Origin: Parietichytrium sp. I65-24A
Taxonomy: Eukaryota > Sar > Bigyra > Thraustochytrida > Thraustochytriidae
Reading direction: 5' to 3'
Length of the DNA stretch: 64,000 nucleotides
Assembly: GCA_012862575.1 (NCBI GenBank)
Contig: BLSF01000001.1
Location: forward strand, 930,001 to 994,000
The notes under the pieces were generated by a model, which saw only the letters and a list, made by a program, of their open reading frames with translations, had not been told where the DNA came from and made no database searches. The position numbers were made by a program, and so were the translations under genes. Within the stretch, counting starts at the first letter, position 1. The number at the start of each line of letters is the position of its first letter. Of this stretch, positions 20,307-31,935 are shown one piece after another.

Positions 20307-23300
20307 TGTTGCTGGTTATATGTGTTTTACTTTTTTTCGAGTTTTCTTTCCACCTCAATGGCAAAGACACAAAAAGCTTTCGCTCTTTTTCCCCCTTGGC
20401 TTCGCCAAAAATCACAATCAGGGACTGGACTCTTTCACGGTTCGTTCCTTCAGCAAAGGTGCAGAGATTGGCGGTTGCGCGCCGTCCAGGTTTTTGTACT
20501 GCACACCGTTTCAAGGAGTTGAGGAACTGCTGATTGCTGCTTGCAACAGTTCGCAAGGTTCACAGAGCGAGTCGAGCGCAACGTTGTCCCAACCAAGAGC
20601 TGCTCTGCGCAAGCGTATCTTTAGCCCAGACCTGCAGAGCCAACCTGCACTCTCGAGGGAGCCACCTGCAAAACCTGGACTGCGTGCGACGCTGTGGATC
20701 TGGTCCCGTTGCGTCACAGCGCTTCTGGATATTGTGAATGTCGTATGATGCACGAGGTGTCAGCCAACGACGCCTCTTCCACAACGAGTGCAGGTATGCA
20801 TAGACTCGAGTTTAGCTGACTTAGCTCGCGCTAATGCAAAGCTATGCTCCTCCGCTTAGACTTGGGTGTAGTCCAGCGAAGACCGGGTGATTTGTCGTAC
20901 ACCGCACTCTCACTTACTCTCGCTCTCGCTCTCTCTCTCACACACCGCACACACCGCACTCACTCACCATTACTCAGTACCAGTACGACCAGTTGGAAAA
21001 CAACAAAATTTCTTAGAGACCTTCCTTTCCATTTTCCATTTCTTTGCTTTGCTTTCTTCTTCATTAAGTGAACGCGGAGGTCACAAGCTCAAGCTCGCAA
21101 CCAAAACGCTCTCTCGCGCCCTCTCTCCCGCTCTCTATCTCTCTTTCTGTCTCTCTACCTCTCTCTCTCTCTCTCCCCCTCTCCCCCCCTCACACACGTC
21201 CCATTGTGTTCCAAGCCATTTTGCCTTTGTGCTACTTTGTCAACTCTGTATTGACTGTAAATTCACGGGTGGCCAATACTGCCAATACACTACACTCCGT
21301 TGTCGACTCCTTTGGGGTCAAAAGTCTTTGCGCATTGTTGATCTCGATAGACTTTGATTGATTTCAATGATGAAGAGAGGGAGAGAATGGATAAAAGAAG
21401 AACTTCTGAGCACGAGAATGTTGTCTTGCCAACTAGAATGAGAAAGTCCAGGTTGCCAAATCATTGAAAGGCTTCTGGAATTTTACAGCGATTTTGCTCT
21501 TTGTTTTTTTGGTTTCATCTCAGCTCTTTCAAATTTCGATCTATTGTGCATTGAGTGAGGCCCTCTCGTGCGAAGCTGAATGTACGACCAAGTAAACTTG
21601 CTTGATCGATTGTTTGTTTGTTTTCGCTGAGGTGTCAGAGTCAGGCATTCTCAGCCAATGTCAGTCATTCAGAAGAAGCGATTACACCTCACTCGAAAGG
21701 TTCGATAACAACAGGCTATGGTCGCTTCGGTTGCGGGCGTAGAGTCCGCCAAAGCTCCAAGTCACAAAAGTTCCACCTGTGCATTCTTCTGAATTCTGAA
21801 ATTCTGTATTTTTCATAAATGAAATTTCTTTCACGTGACGGTCACAGCTCTTCTTTAATCTTTGATCTTTGCTCTGCTCTCCTCCGTGCGAGATCTAGAG
21901 ATGACTCAAGTGGGTTGTGAGTCCTCGCGGAGACTGATGCGATGCTTCCTTGAGAAGGAAGGGAAAACCTTGAGCAATTTGGATCAAGCGTGGAGACCAG
22001 GGGTTGGAAATGACACATCAGCACAATGGCACAGACTGCACAGACACAGACACAGATCGATAGCCGCTGAGCTCACTGCTCTTCGCCTTTTTCTTTGGTT
22101 CGAATGCGGCACTGTGAGACATATCCAAATTCTAAACTCTTCCAACTCCTCCACAAGTCGAGCCGTGACCATGTCGCATGGGGTCCTCTCCACTTTCTCG
22201 CGTCGTTGGTTTGGTTGGTCTATAGCTCGCTCTGAGATAGCTTCTGAATCGCATCGATTCACCAGGGCGGGGTCCGACCAAAGATCGTTTCCAACTCGGT
22301 CGCACTGACAATGAGCGTCTCTGTACTCACAGTCAGTACTGTTGCTCTGTTTGGCTTTGGGACAGCAGACACTGCAGCAGACAAGAAAAAAGAAACTTGT
22401 AAGACCATGGAGTGAAATGAAATGATTTGGAAAGATAGTGACTGTGAATGTGTCCTGTTCTATGAATCTTAAATACCTATCGTGGAGTGACAGCTCAGTT
22501 CTCGCTGCCAGCCAAATCCGCGAGCTGGTGTGCGCAGCTTCCAACATTCCAACACTCGACGACAACAATACCGGTACAGTTTGAGCAGAATATTTACAGT
22601 TAAAATCCAGTTCAGAACAAACAAAAGGTGTTGACAGCGAGCTGCTCTCACACTCACTGTCAAAGCCCAGTACAGCTCCTGACTCCTGACTCCATCATCC
22701 ACATTACGCACAATGCACAACGCACAATGCAATTGGATAGCTAGTTCTGTCTGGTCGCTTCTCTCGCGCTCATTCGAAACCTCGAGACTCGTCGTGTCGT
22801 TGTGGTACTTACACCAAGTACTCTTTGCGAGTAGTATGCCAGACGCAAGCGTCGCACGTTGACGTGCATGATGTCATCCAGCGCTAGTCTGTTCTGACGG
22901 TAACCCAGCAGGCCCTCCACGTGGACCTCTCTTTTACATCCTTTTACCTCTTTTACCTCTTTTACCTTTTATCCTGAATTCTGTTCTGAATTCTGAATTC
23001 TGAATTTGATGTTGTTTGGCCTTGCCCCTCCGCATCATCGCACGAACGCCACCCACGTCCAACGCCATACGTAAGCCCCGCCCAGCTCTGCTGTCACTCC
23101 CTCCCTGCCTCCTCTCAAACACTTTGATGCTGGCGCTGGGAATCTCAGCGGTCCCTCCCTCTTGCCTCTTGTGCAATGGAATGAATGTTCAACTGGAAAG
23201 AGCTGGGAGACGCAGGACTATCTCCATTCTGGATCCAGTTGATTGACTGACACATACTGACACTGAGATAAAATACTTCTGGAAACGCAAGTCACGGTGT

Positions 23301-23915
23301 TGCGCAAGGGAGTGAGCTCTGAGCGGCGCTTGGAACGCGATGTGCTGCGTTGCAATCAATGCGCGTTGCCAACTTGAACTTGTTGCGATTCGAAGATTTC
23401 ATTGTCAATCATTCATTCGATTTCTTTCTTCATTCACTGTCAATACTGTCGATTTCCCCAACGCTTCAAGTTTTGCCCTCACTTTGACGCTCTCAGTCGC
23501 AATTGTGCAGATGATAACTGACAACGCCGCTTTTCGCAGATTGAAAAAGCATTCACGCGCTTAGTCGTCTAAAAGTTGAAAGCTGACGTCGCAGGATGAC
23601 TTGTATGATCTTGTATGAAAGCGAAGTTCAAAGATCACCACTAACAGCGAATGAAATCGCGACATGATAAAGAGCTAATTTCATCCGTCACATAGACCAT
23701 CTCGTGACGGACAAGATCAAAAAAGAACAACGTCGCCCGGGAAGAGGAGCAAGAGAACTGCACGATTCTACAACACCTGCGAAAAGATGGTGATTGGTAG
23801 TCCTAATAAAATGTACCATACCCCTATCTATATTGGGGGTACTGACAGTACTGACTGTGAGTACCGGTATGCTCAGCAAAAGGGCACAACAAACAAATTC
23901 AAAACTGTTCAATTT
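20307..23915. other. Intergenic, 3.6 kb
   Basis: No supported gene. Holds the ACLY promoter side, CT-rich tracts (about 20920-20950 and 21120-21190), a CTTTTACCT tandem stretch at 22931-22970 and an AATTCTG cluster at 22974-23008. Minus-strand frame 21984-22568 is open for 194 codons but Cys/Ser-rich, without domain resemblance, and is treated as chance. Confidence 0.6.
22974..23008. repeat. AATTCTG heptamer cluster
   Basis: Four to five interrupted copies of the heptamer found in the 14804 array, directly after a short CTTTTACCT repeat. Confidence 0.85.
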
Positions 23916-26079
23916 TTAGACCTCTTCTTCCGCCATCCAGAAAGGCAATAGATACCCGCAGTCTCCACGGCTCCCAGCCTGTTTGTTGCCGTTGCTCGAA
24001 CCATAGCCGTCAAAGCACTTGCATTTGCCCGTGGTGTGGTCGCAAATACCTCGCCCCGAGCACTCCAGGTTCTCGCGTGAACCGTTTTGGCTCGAGTAGC
24101 TTCCAAGGGTGGAGCCATCTGTAGCAATGTTCACCAGTGCAGACCCTGAGGACAGATACAGCAGAGTGTCGTAGGCGTAGATGGAAGGCAACTCTCCGAA
24201 ATCTTGGTCAAATGTAATGGAGACAATATTACTTCCGTCTGCTGTGCACAATCCGGCCAGGCTTGAGAACGAGATTGTCACACTTGTCACGCTTGGAAGG
24301 GCGTTCAGAGCGCTTTCGAGGTCAGCTACGGAAGCGTCAAATGGGATCAGGTCGCTCATGTAGTTGCGAAAGCCTATTTGCACGTAGCCGTCATCCGCAA
24401 TGCATTGGAGAAGCTGAATTTCTACGTCGCCTTCAGATCCAGTCCTCCAGTGTGTGTCAGGATCCGAGCCGTATGGGCACTCAATCTGGCTGCAGTCGTG
24501 TCCGAAATAGCCCTCGTCACATAAGCAGCCGTGCACCTGGTCGTGGTCCCAACGTGGGCCGTCGATGGCCAGATTCCCGTAGAGAAATGGTGACGGATTT
24601 CCATTTGTTGTGGCTTCATTTGCAAGCGCCTTCATACTCAAGCAAGCACCGTGCCCGCTGCAAACTGAAGTTCCGGATGTTGGACAAATCATACGCTCGC
24701 AAGCTGCACCAGAGTACCCCACTGCACATGCACACTGCCCAGTCGTGTCGTCGCAAATGCCCATATTGGAGCACTCCGCAGTCTGATGTGCTCGGTTGTC
24801 GTCCACGGGAAGGTCAAACCAAGACTTGCCAGTCGGGCAACTTCGCAAAGAGCAGTCTCCCCCTGTCCAACCTGCACTGCAGTGGCACCGTAACGTATCG
24901 TCGGCACAATACCCGTGCCCGCTGCACGTCACTAAGCCTGGGCATGTGGTCACTTCGTATGTAGCGAATCCGCAGTCGCCACGGATCCCTTCACTCCCGC
25001 GCCCATTGCTAGCAACGTAGCCCGTGAAGCAGGAGCATTCTCCCGTTTGGAAGTCGCAGCGCCCTCGATTGGAGCACAACTCCCTCTCGCGGTCACCTGA
25101 TCGAGAAAAGACGACACCGCCCGTGGTACCACCAATCGCGTTACCATCCGTCGCAATAATGACTTGCGACCCGCCGCAAAGATTGGCATTATCTTCACAA
25201 AGCTGATGGTGCGTCGTGGTGACCACAAGGGAAGGAAGATCTCCAAAATGCTCCAGGAACTCGATGCGAACGACCTGGTCGACATCGGTGGTGCAGATTG
25301 CTCTTCCAGCCTCACTGAACGTCACATCAACATTTCCAAGCCCGTGAATACCTGCCAAAATTTCCTCAAACTCTTCCAGCGTTGTATCTGTATAAATTTT
25401 CGCAGACGATTGTTTTCTGAATGCCAATTGGAAAAATCCTGAGGTGGCGTCACATCTCAGAAGCTGCACCTCGTCTACTTGACCTGTTGTAAGTGGGTCG
25501 TCTCCGAAAGGGCACTCGCGCAAGGAGCAGTCATACCCCGTGTAACCATCATCGCAAGAGCAGCTGTAGAGTTTGTCGGCCTCCCAAGATTCATCATAAG
25601 CGTACACTCTACCTTCGCCGGGGTCTTTCAGCTTTGCAAGGGTGTGCATACTTATGCACCTTCCATTTCCCCAGCAGTCATTGGGGCATTTCGTGTACTC
25701 GCAAGCCCTTCCTGTATACAGGTCGTCACACACGCACTGTCCAAGTTCTCTGTCACCTGAGAAACAGATCAAGTCAAGTGTTAGACCTGCAAGCCCCTTG
25801 CAAAAAGCCAAGCATCTGTGGAGCCAACTTACATGTGCCTCTGTTTGAACACTCGGCCTGGCCATGAGCCACGTTGTCTGCCGTCGCTATATCGCTCCAG
25901 GCCGCTCCGGATGGACAGGTTCTCAGCGAGCAGTCGCCTCCAAACCATCCAGGATAGCACTCGCATTTACCTTTGCGACAAGCTCCTCGGTTGGAGCACT
26001 GATTCGGGCATGGCCCTTGCGCTGCGCAGCTCTGTAGCAGCGCTCCGGTCAGCCCAATGGCCAGCAATACTTTGCGCAT
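23916..26079 (-). CDS. Secreted EGF-repeat (tenascin/teneurin-like) protein with duplicated unknown domain
   Basis: Two exons: 25833-26079 and 23916-25756; the 76-bp intron 25757-25832 (GTAAGT..TTTCTCAG) lies within a Cys codon of an EGF unit. 695 aa from the ATG at 26079; an in-frame ATG at 26103 would add eight residues before the signal peptide (MRKVLLAIGLTGALLQSCAA). The mature protein has many EGF-like units of the form CSNRGxCxxxxGxCxCxxGYxGxxC. Two copies of a region of about 150 residues, with no EGF pattern, sit between them: both start ECP(F/Y)G.DP..TG, contain QLL.C....G(F/Y).Q(L/I).FR and end IATDG.(A/T)(I/L)G. No membrane helix or GPI signal is seen; it ends in MAEEEV. A surface or matrix adhesion role is inference. 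Confidence 0.85.
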
Positions 26080-26503
26080 CTTGCCGATCTCGAGCAGCTC
26101 CACTCGGTGCTCGCACGCAACGGCGTCCTTGTGGCTTTCAAGCTGGTGCCAATGCTCTCCAGCCTAGCAGCCAACGATAAACCCTTTCCCCTTTCCAATC
26201 TCGTGTCTCCTGTCTCGTACTCTAGTTTCATGACCGTAGAAATGCTGACTGTGTGACACTTCTACGCGCACCTACGCAAATTCGCAGTGGTGCTAGCGAG
26301 TGACGATAGTCTAAGCGGTAGTAGATTTAGTCGTCACCGGACAAATTAGTCGCCATGCCCCACGAATGTGAAAAAGAAAAAGTTTGGGTTGCGGAGAAAA
26401 GTGTTGCTTGCGGCCTGCCAATGATATGATGATTGACAGCAAAAGCTGAAGATCGGAGAGATGGGAATGACAACAATACGTGTTTCAGTGTGTATTAAAC
26501 TAT
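26080..26503. other. Intergenic
   Basis: 424 bp between two tandem minus-strand genes; should hold the promoter of the EGF-repeat gene and the 3' end of the acyl-CoA synthetase gene. Nothing specific recognised. Confidence 0.6.
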
Positions 26504-28828
26504 TTATTCAGCTTCCTCCGCCTTGCGGAGCTCGTCGACATCCTCATCATCCACGAGATCAAGCGCCTTGTCGGTTTTGAAGGAACCGGTTGGCACTGAT
26601 TCCGATTTGGTTGAGTTGGAATAGGAACCCACCACAGTGTATGGCACAAAAACGTCCTTATGGTCGTACATGGCGTCGATTATGTCCTGATATTTGTCGG
26701 CCACAACTGATCGTTTAAGTTTGAGTGTGGCGGTGAGGTCCTCGGTCTGGACGGAGAAGTCGATTGGCAAAATCGTAAACTTTTGAATCTTTGCGGCATT
26801 GCTTGGTGTAACGTCTCCGTTGTTGCCAGTATCCTTGATTGCCTTGGTGATGTCGTCGATGAGCTTCTTGTTCTTGCATGCTTCTTCAATCGTTTTACCG
26901 TACTCTTTGGCAGCACCATCGAGCTCACTGGAGCCCGGCAGTTCACCAGTTGCACCAACGCACTTGAGGGTCAAGAGGGCTATATTGAATTTTTTCTTGT
27001 CGCCAAACATCATGATATTCGACACGTACGGACAAAGTCTCTTCATCTCATCCTCGATTGGGACAGGTGCAATGTTCTCGCCTCCAGCACCAATGATGAG
27101 CTCCTTGTAACGGCCAGTGATACGAACCATGCCCAGGCGGCTAATCGCTCCCTTGTCTCCAGAATGAAGCCAGCCTTCTTCATCGATGGCCTCAGCGTTC
27201 TTCTTTTTGATTTCCTCGACATGCTCGTCTCCCAGGTCTGGGTTGGCCAAGTAGCCAATCATGATGTTGCGGCCACGGAAGCACAGCTCTCCTTGCTCCT
27301 CCTCAGTAGGGTGGCTGATATCCTTTGCTTTTGGGCACTCTACCTTGCTTCCGTCAGCGTTGATCTTGAAGCACTTGACTTCGCAAGAGGGCAGCTCAAA
27401 GCCCACAGTTGTCCACTGATGGCAAAGGTCAGTGTTGAAAGTGCATGCACCGCAGCATTCTGACATGCCGTATACCTCGTTGATGTTGATTCCGAGCGAA
27501 CCAAAGTAAGTCAAAGTTTCTCTGGTCATGGGAGCAGCTCCGGCAACGCAGAATTTACACTTGGAAAGTCCCAATTTGGCCTTGATGGCTCCCAAGAGCT
27601 TGCCGTAGACACCATACATGAAAGGGGTTTTGCCAGAGCCCCCAATCTGCTGATTCATCATCGCTTGGAGGCCCTTCTTCTTTGCGGTAGCAGCCAGCTT
27701 CTTCTTGATACCGGTGGTAGTTGCACCGACTGCTTGAAGCTTCTCAGCAATCTTCTCCCACACGCGAGGAACACCGAGAAACACGGTAGGCTGCACAGCA
27801 ACAAGGCGCTGGCCAATAGTACCGATCTTGAGATCATAAGTACGAGCAAAGTTGGTGCTCACCCATCCAGTTTTGTAAGCAGTGATGACGATGGGGGTGA
27901 TAATGTCAAAGAGCATACCAGCAACATGAGAGAGAGGAAGGTACGACACGACGCGGTCCTCCTCAGCAGTCTCACCAACGCCGGAGAGTGGGACTGCAGT
28001 CATTGCCTCAAACACGATGTTGTCGTGAGAGATCATGACAGCCTTTGGCCAACCAGTGGTTCCCGAAGTGTAGATGAGCGCGCAGCAGTGCTCTGGAGAA
28101 ACGAGCTTGATCCGCTCCTTGAGCTTTTCCTCTGGAAAGGACTCGCCGAGCTTGAGAAAGTCCTTGAAAGTGTAGCACTTCACAACGCTTCCGTCAGTTC
28201 TCTCGAGATCCTTGACCTCGTTGAGTCCCCAGGCGACGATTGCCTTCAGGTAAGGTAGGTCGTCGATTACTTGAGCAAACTTGTCAAAGGTGTTTTGACT
28301 CTCCACAACTGCAGTGCAAGCCTTGGAGTGGAAGGACTTGAACTGCACCTGATCAGCAGTATCAGTTGGGTAAATACCCGCAACTTTGCCTCCAGCAAAG
28401 ATCGCTCCCATCTGGCCGATGAGCCACTCTGGCGAGTTGAATCCAAACACATTGACCGAATCGTGCTGCTCCATTCCGACAGAGAGCAGTGCGCGCGCGA
28501 GGAGTCGAACATCGCGGAGGTACTCTGACCAAGTCCAAGTAGTCCACTTGTCCAGGGGCAGAGCTGGGGCTGGCTTTTCGCCTTTCTTCAGCGCGTTCAT
28601 GTTTTCAGTCCTCAAAGCGATCTTTTTCGGGTGCTTTTTGGCGGCTAGCTCCAAGACCTTGATCATGGTGTTCCCTGGGGTCACCTTCTCGCTGCCCGGG
28701 CCAGCCTCCGAGAAGAGGATTGGCTTCTTTGCATCGCTTTCGCAAAACCAGTATGGGCCTTTCTCCACCGAGTATTTTGCCAACTTGTTTGGCGGGTTGA
28801 CCGGTGCCTTCTTTGCAGGGCGTGGCAT
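26504..28828 (-). CDS. Long-chain acyl-CoA synthetase, bubblegum (ACSBG) type
   Basis: 774 aa, one exon. ATP-dependent activation of long and very long fatty acids to acyl-CoA. The adenylate-forming signature is at 253-267 (YTSGTTGWPKAVMIS); NEVYGMSECCG and the LHSGDKGAISRLGMVRITGR segment give the later ATP and hinge motifs, and GGENIAPVPIEDEMK matches the C-terminal domain with its Lys-containing stretch (DLTATLKLKR). The N-terminal part with WTWSEYLRDVRLLA and FGFNSPEWLIGQMG is typical of the ACSBG rather than FadD or ACSL group. No signal peptide or transmembrane helix; family members act at ER or peroxisome. Lies 6 kb from ATP-citrate lyase, in keeping with a lipid theme but not co-transcribed. 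The last 40 residues are acidic and poorly conserved. Confidence 0.94.
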   Translation of the reverse strand: MPRPAKKAPVNPPNKLAKYSVEKGPYWFCESDAKKPILFSEAGPGSEKVTPGNTMIKVLELAAKKHPKKIALRTENMNALKKGEKPAPALPLDKWTTWTWSEYLRDVRLLARALLSVGMEQHDSVNVFGFNSPEWLIGQMGAIFAGGKVAGIYPTDTADQVQFKSFHSKACTAVVESQNTFDKFAQVIDDLPYLKAIVAWGLNEVKDLERTDGSVVKCYTFKDFLKLGESFPEEKLKERIKLVSPEHCCALIYTSGTTGWPKAVMISHDNIVFEAMTAVPLSGVGETAEEDRVVSYLPLSHVAGMLFDIITPIVITAYKTGWVSTNFARTYDLKIGTIGQRLVAVQPTVFLGVPRVWEKIAEKLQAVGATTTGIKKKLAATAKKKGLQAMMNQQIGGSGKTPFMYGVYGKLLGAIKAKLGLSKCKFCVAGAAPMTRETLTYFGSLGININEVYGMSECCGACTFNTDLCHQWTTVGFELPSCEVKCFKINADGSKVECPKAKDISHPTEEEQGELCFRGRNIMIGYLANPDLGDEHVEEIKKKNAEAIDEEGWLHSGDKGAISRLGMVRITGRYKELIIGAGGENIAPVPIEDEMKRLCPYVSNIMMFGDKKKFNIALLTLKCVGATGELPGSSELDGAAKEYGKTIEEACKNKKLIDDITKAIKDTGNNGDVTPSNAAKIQKFTILPIDFSVQTEDLTATLKLKRSVVADKYQDIIDAMYDHKDVFVPYTVVGSYSNSTKSESVPTGSFKTDKALDLVDDEDVDELRKAEEAE

Positions 28829-31800
28829 TTTCGCAACAGCTGTCCGCTTCCAATCAGTCAGTCGCGACTCTGTCTCTGTTCTGTCTATCTGTCTCCTTGC
28901 GCGGGACGGTTGGGGAACTGCCGCCTCGACTTGACTTGCTCACTCATTAACACACCGTCCTGTTGCTGAGCAAGCTCCTAACTTAGTGACACTTTTTCCC
29001 TTTGACTGATTCAATCATTCATTGATTTCGATAAGAATTACAAATGAGAATCGAAAGAGTGAAAAATTAAAAAGAGACGGAGACAGAGGGAGATTGTGAG
29101 AGAGTGAGTGAGTGCATGAGTAGCGTGAGTGAGTGAACCCATTGCTTCCTCTCCTCCTTTCCTCACATCCTCCCTCCCTCACACCCGCAGGCACTTTGCC
29201 CTGAGTCCTAAAGCCTCGCTACCATCACCGTTACCAGTCCGGCCCGGAAAGGAATGCGGGAGTTGCGTGGGTTGTTGAAGAAATGGATACGCAGGTCTTA
29301 ATAAATACAGTATCATGATGGGCAGGTTTTCCGGTGTGCACTGTGCACAGTGTAAGCTACTAAGAACAGCACGTAGTAGTTCTCGCGTGAAAACTGTGAA
29401 AACCAAAATCCAATTCCATGCTCCATTCTTTGAGAATTTCAGGTTCACGGACCGTTCTATTTCGCCGTGTCAGACTGGTAAACTTGGAGGTCGCGGGACT
29501 GGACAATTACCATTTTGGAAGAGTCCATTCCAATGTAAACTGCGCATGCACAGTCACCCAAACGCTGCAATCAGAATTCAGAATTCAAATTCCGCAAAGT
29601 ACACTTCGCTACCACTGCCCCTCTTTACAGGTCTACTTAGCCGCAGCTTGTGCACATCCCTATGGTCCTACCAAGTTCGGTATGTGCACACCCCTGTAGT
29701 CCCAGAAGCAGAGCTCCTATCCATCATTTATCAGGACTGGTAGGGTCAAGTGCCCAACTGTATTTCCAACTCGTCGCGTTGCACACATCCGAACGAGATT
29801 TAGAGTTTACATTGGATACTGTTTAAGGTGAACCTTCTAGTGAAAAGTGAAAGGCAGACCAGGTTCACGTGCTTGTGAGTTTGCAAACTCCAGGAAGTTA
29901 GGTTAGTTACTTTTATGAAATTGTAGGGCTATCGTCTGGGATGGCTCAGGTCATGACTGTCACGTCAAGAAGTTAGTTACTGGCCGCGAATGTCCCGGTT
30001 CCCTTTTGCTATTTCCGCTTCACAGACTTGACGTCACAGGCGCTATAGCCAAAATTCATTCATTCATTCACAGCCAATCTACTTGCTCTGCTATCGTTGA
30101 AGCATGCGTTGTCATGAAGCATGCGTGGTCATGAGTCATGTAATTCGACGAAAACTGGCAGTCATCGCCGTTTATTAATATTGTGAAGCTGTAGTAGAGT
30201 ACACAGAGTACTCGAACAAGAGCGTTTCTTGCACGCCGCATGCGTGGAGGCACGGTTTATGAATTGGAGTATTGGGCGATGCGGGAGAAAGCTGGTTGGT
30301 GGATGTTGCGCATATGATAGACCTTCAGCGCGGATCGCGCGGTGGAAGATTGGATCAAAATTGCTGAGCGAGCATGGGTGCCGCCTGCTTGCCCCGCACT
30401 TGCTTCCCTTCGAGTACTGGGATGGCTTCTTTTGCACAAGGCCAGGGCGTCAGCACTCAGGGGGTTGGTCGTTGGGCAATGTTGATCTTTCTCTTTCCTT
30501 GCAACTTTTCAGTTGCTTGGTGCCCTGTAAGACACCAATCGGGTTTACAATTTCACTTTTTCACAGCGAGAACTTGAGTGGTTGGGCGTAAAACAAACTT
30601 GAACGAAAGAAAGTTTGACGTTCCGTTCGGCGCTGGTACGGTGGCGCCGTTCTCAACAATGCGTCGCGTGTTCGTTTCTCATTCTTGTGCGGGCGATTTC
30701 ACGGAAACCTTAGAGGAAAGCCAGCACGCCCAGCACGCCCAGCATGCATTTCTAATTGCCATTTACCGTGCTCAGACTAGCTGGGGGCGAGGTTGATTCG
30801 AGAAGATCGGGCAATCTGGCGAGGTGCCAGCATGCCAGTTGCGCACGATCCATTCTTTAGGAAAGCTTTCTGGCATCTTCCAGGATAGACATTCTTGGCA
30901 CGAGGACTGAAATGGACCTGTGCCACTTGCATCTCTCTTTATTGCGTTCCGCACTGCTCGGCGCGAGGAACCCATTCTCGGGTTCTGTAATACGTGAGCT
31001 CCGTGCCTAGCTCCAGGCACTTCAGACACCGGACCTGGCGCTCTTGAGACATGAGTGCCACGCGCTCACTTCAAGCCATCTCTCTCCACGGGTGAACAAG
31101 ACGCGTGTGCCCACAAACCAAATCACGGCTACGCGATGCGCAAGCTGTCCGTTCTGGGAATCGCGGCGCCGTCAGCCGTCCCATCCGTCACAGCTCAGCT
31201 ACAGTCACGGCAGTCACGGCGATGGCCGTGACTTTGACGATGGCCATGGCCGCGTTGCTGGCCTTTCTGCAAAAGCGTCACGCCTTTCTTTCTTTCGTTC
31301 TCAATCAAGACGAGAGCGCAACAACCACGAATGTTTACATTTCTTTTTCACATTTAAGCCTTATATTTCAATAGAATAAAATTTCACACGCACAGGACTC
31401 GAAAGCAAAAACTTTCGCGATGCTCGCGTTCTAGACTGCGCTGTCTCTGCCAGTATAGGTCACGAGCTCAGCTGCGAGCGTGTGTTCCCACTTTCAGAAT
31501 TCAGAAAATCAAATCCAACTCATTCTCCACACGCTACGCCCACCTCTACTCAAAACCTAACACCAATTGCGTTCCGAAGCTGCTCACCTCAAAATCCTAT
31601 CCTCGACCTTATATTACCTCCGGATCCTATACGCAAAAAGCATCTGACATAGGGATTCGATAAGGTCTGCGTAAGAAGGGGTGCTATGGAGAGTAAGTCG
31701 TTTAGCTAGTAGATTGTGTAGATTAATGTGACTGAAAAATGAATGTGAACGAGCACGTTGTGCACATTTTTGCACATGCAAAATAGGAAATCGGAAATAG

Positions 31801-31935
31801 GAAACACCAAATAGGAAGAGCAAGGAGAAGGAAGCAGTCACTCAAGACGAGAGCTACAAGAGCTACGAGAGCGGCGAAACGTGAGCAGGCACAGCGCGTT
31901 GTCGAGAGAGTCCAAGAGCAGCAAAAGCAAGGAAG
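28829..31935. other. Intergenic, 3.1 kb
   Basis: No supported gene. Includes the promoter side of the acyl-CoA synthetase, a 17-bp duplication at 30099-30132, a three-fold CAGCACGC-like repeat near 30722, and a CAGAATT pair (complement of the heptamer) near 29572. The 142-codon frame at 29315-29743 has no domain resemblance. Confidence 0.6.
30099..30132. repeat. 17-bp direct duplication
   Basis: GAAGCATGCGTTGTCAT is followed at once by a copy with one change (T to G). Function unknown. Confidence 0.9.

Noticed and set aside
29315-29743. 142-codon frame and a CCTGTAGTCCCAG phrase resembling a primate Alu
   Set aside because: The match is too short and the rest of the region shows no Alu or SINE structure; coincidence.
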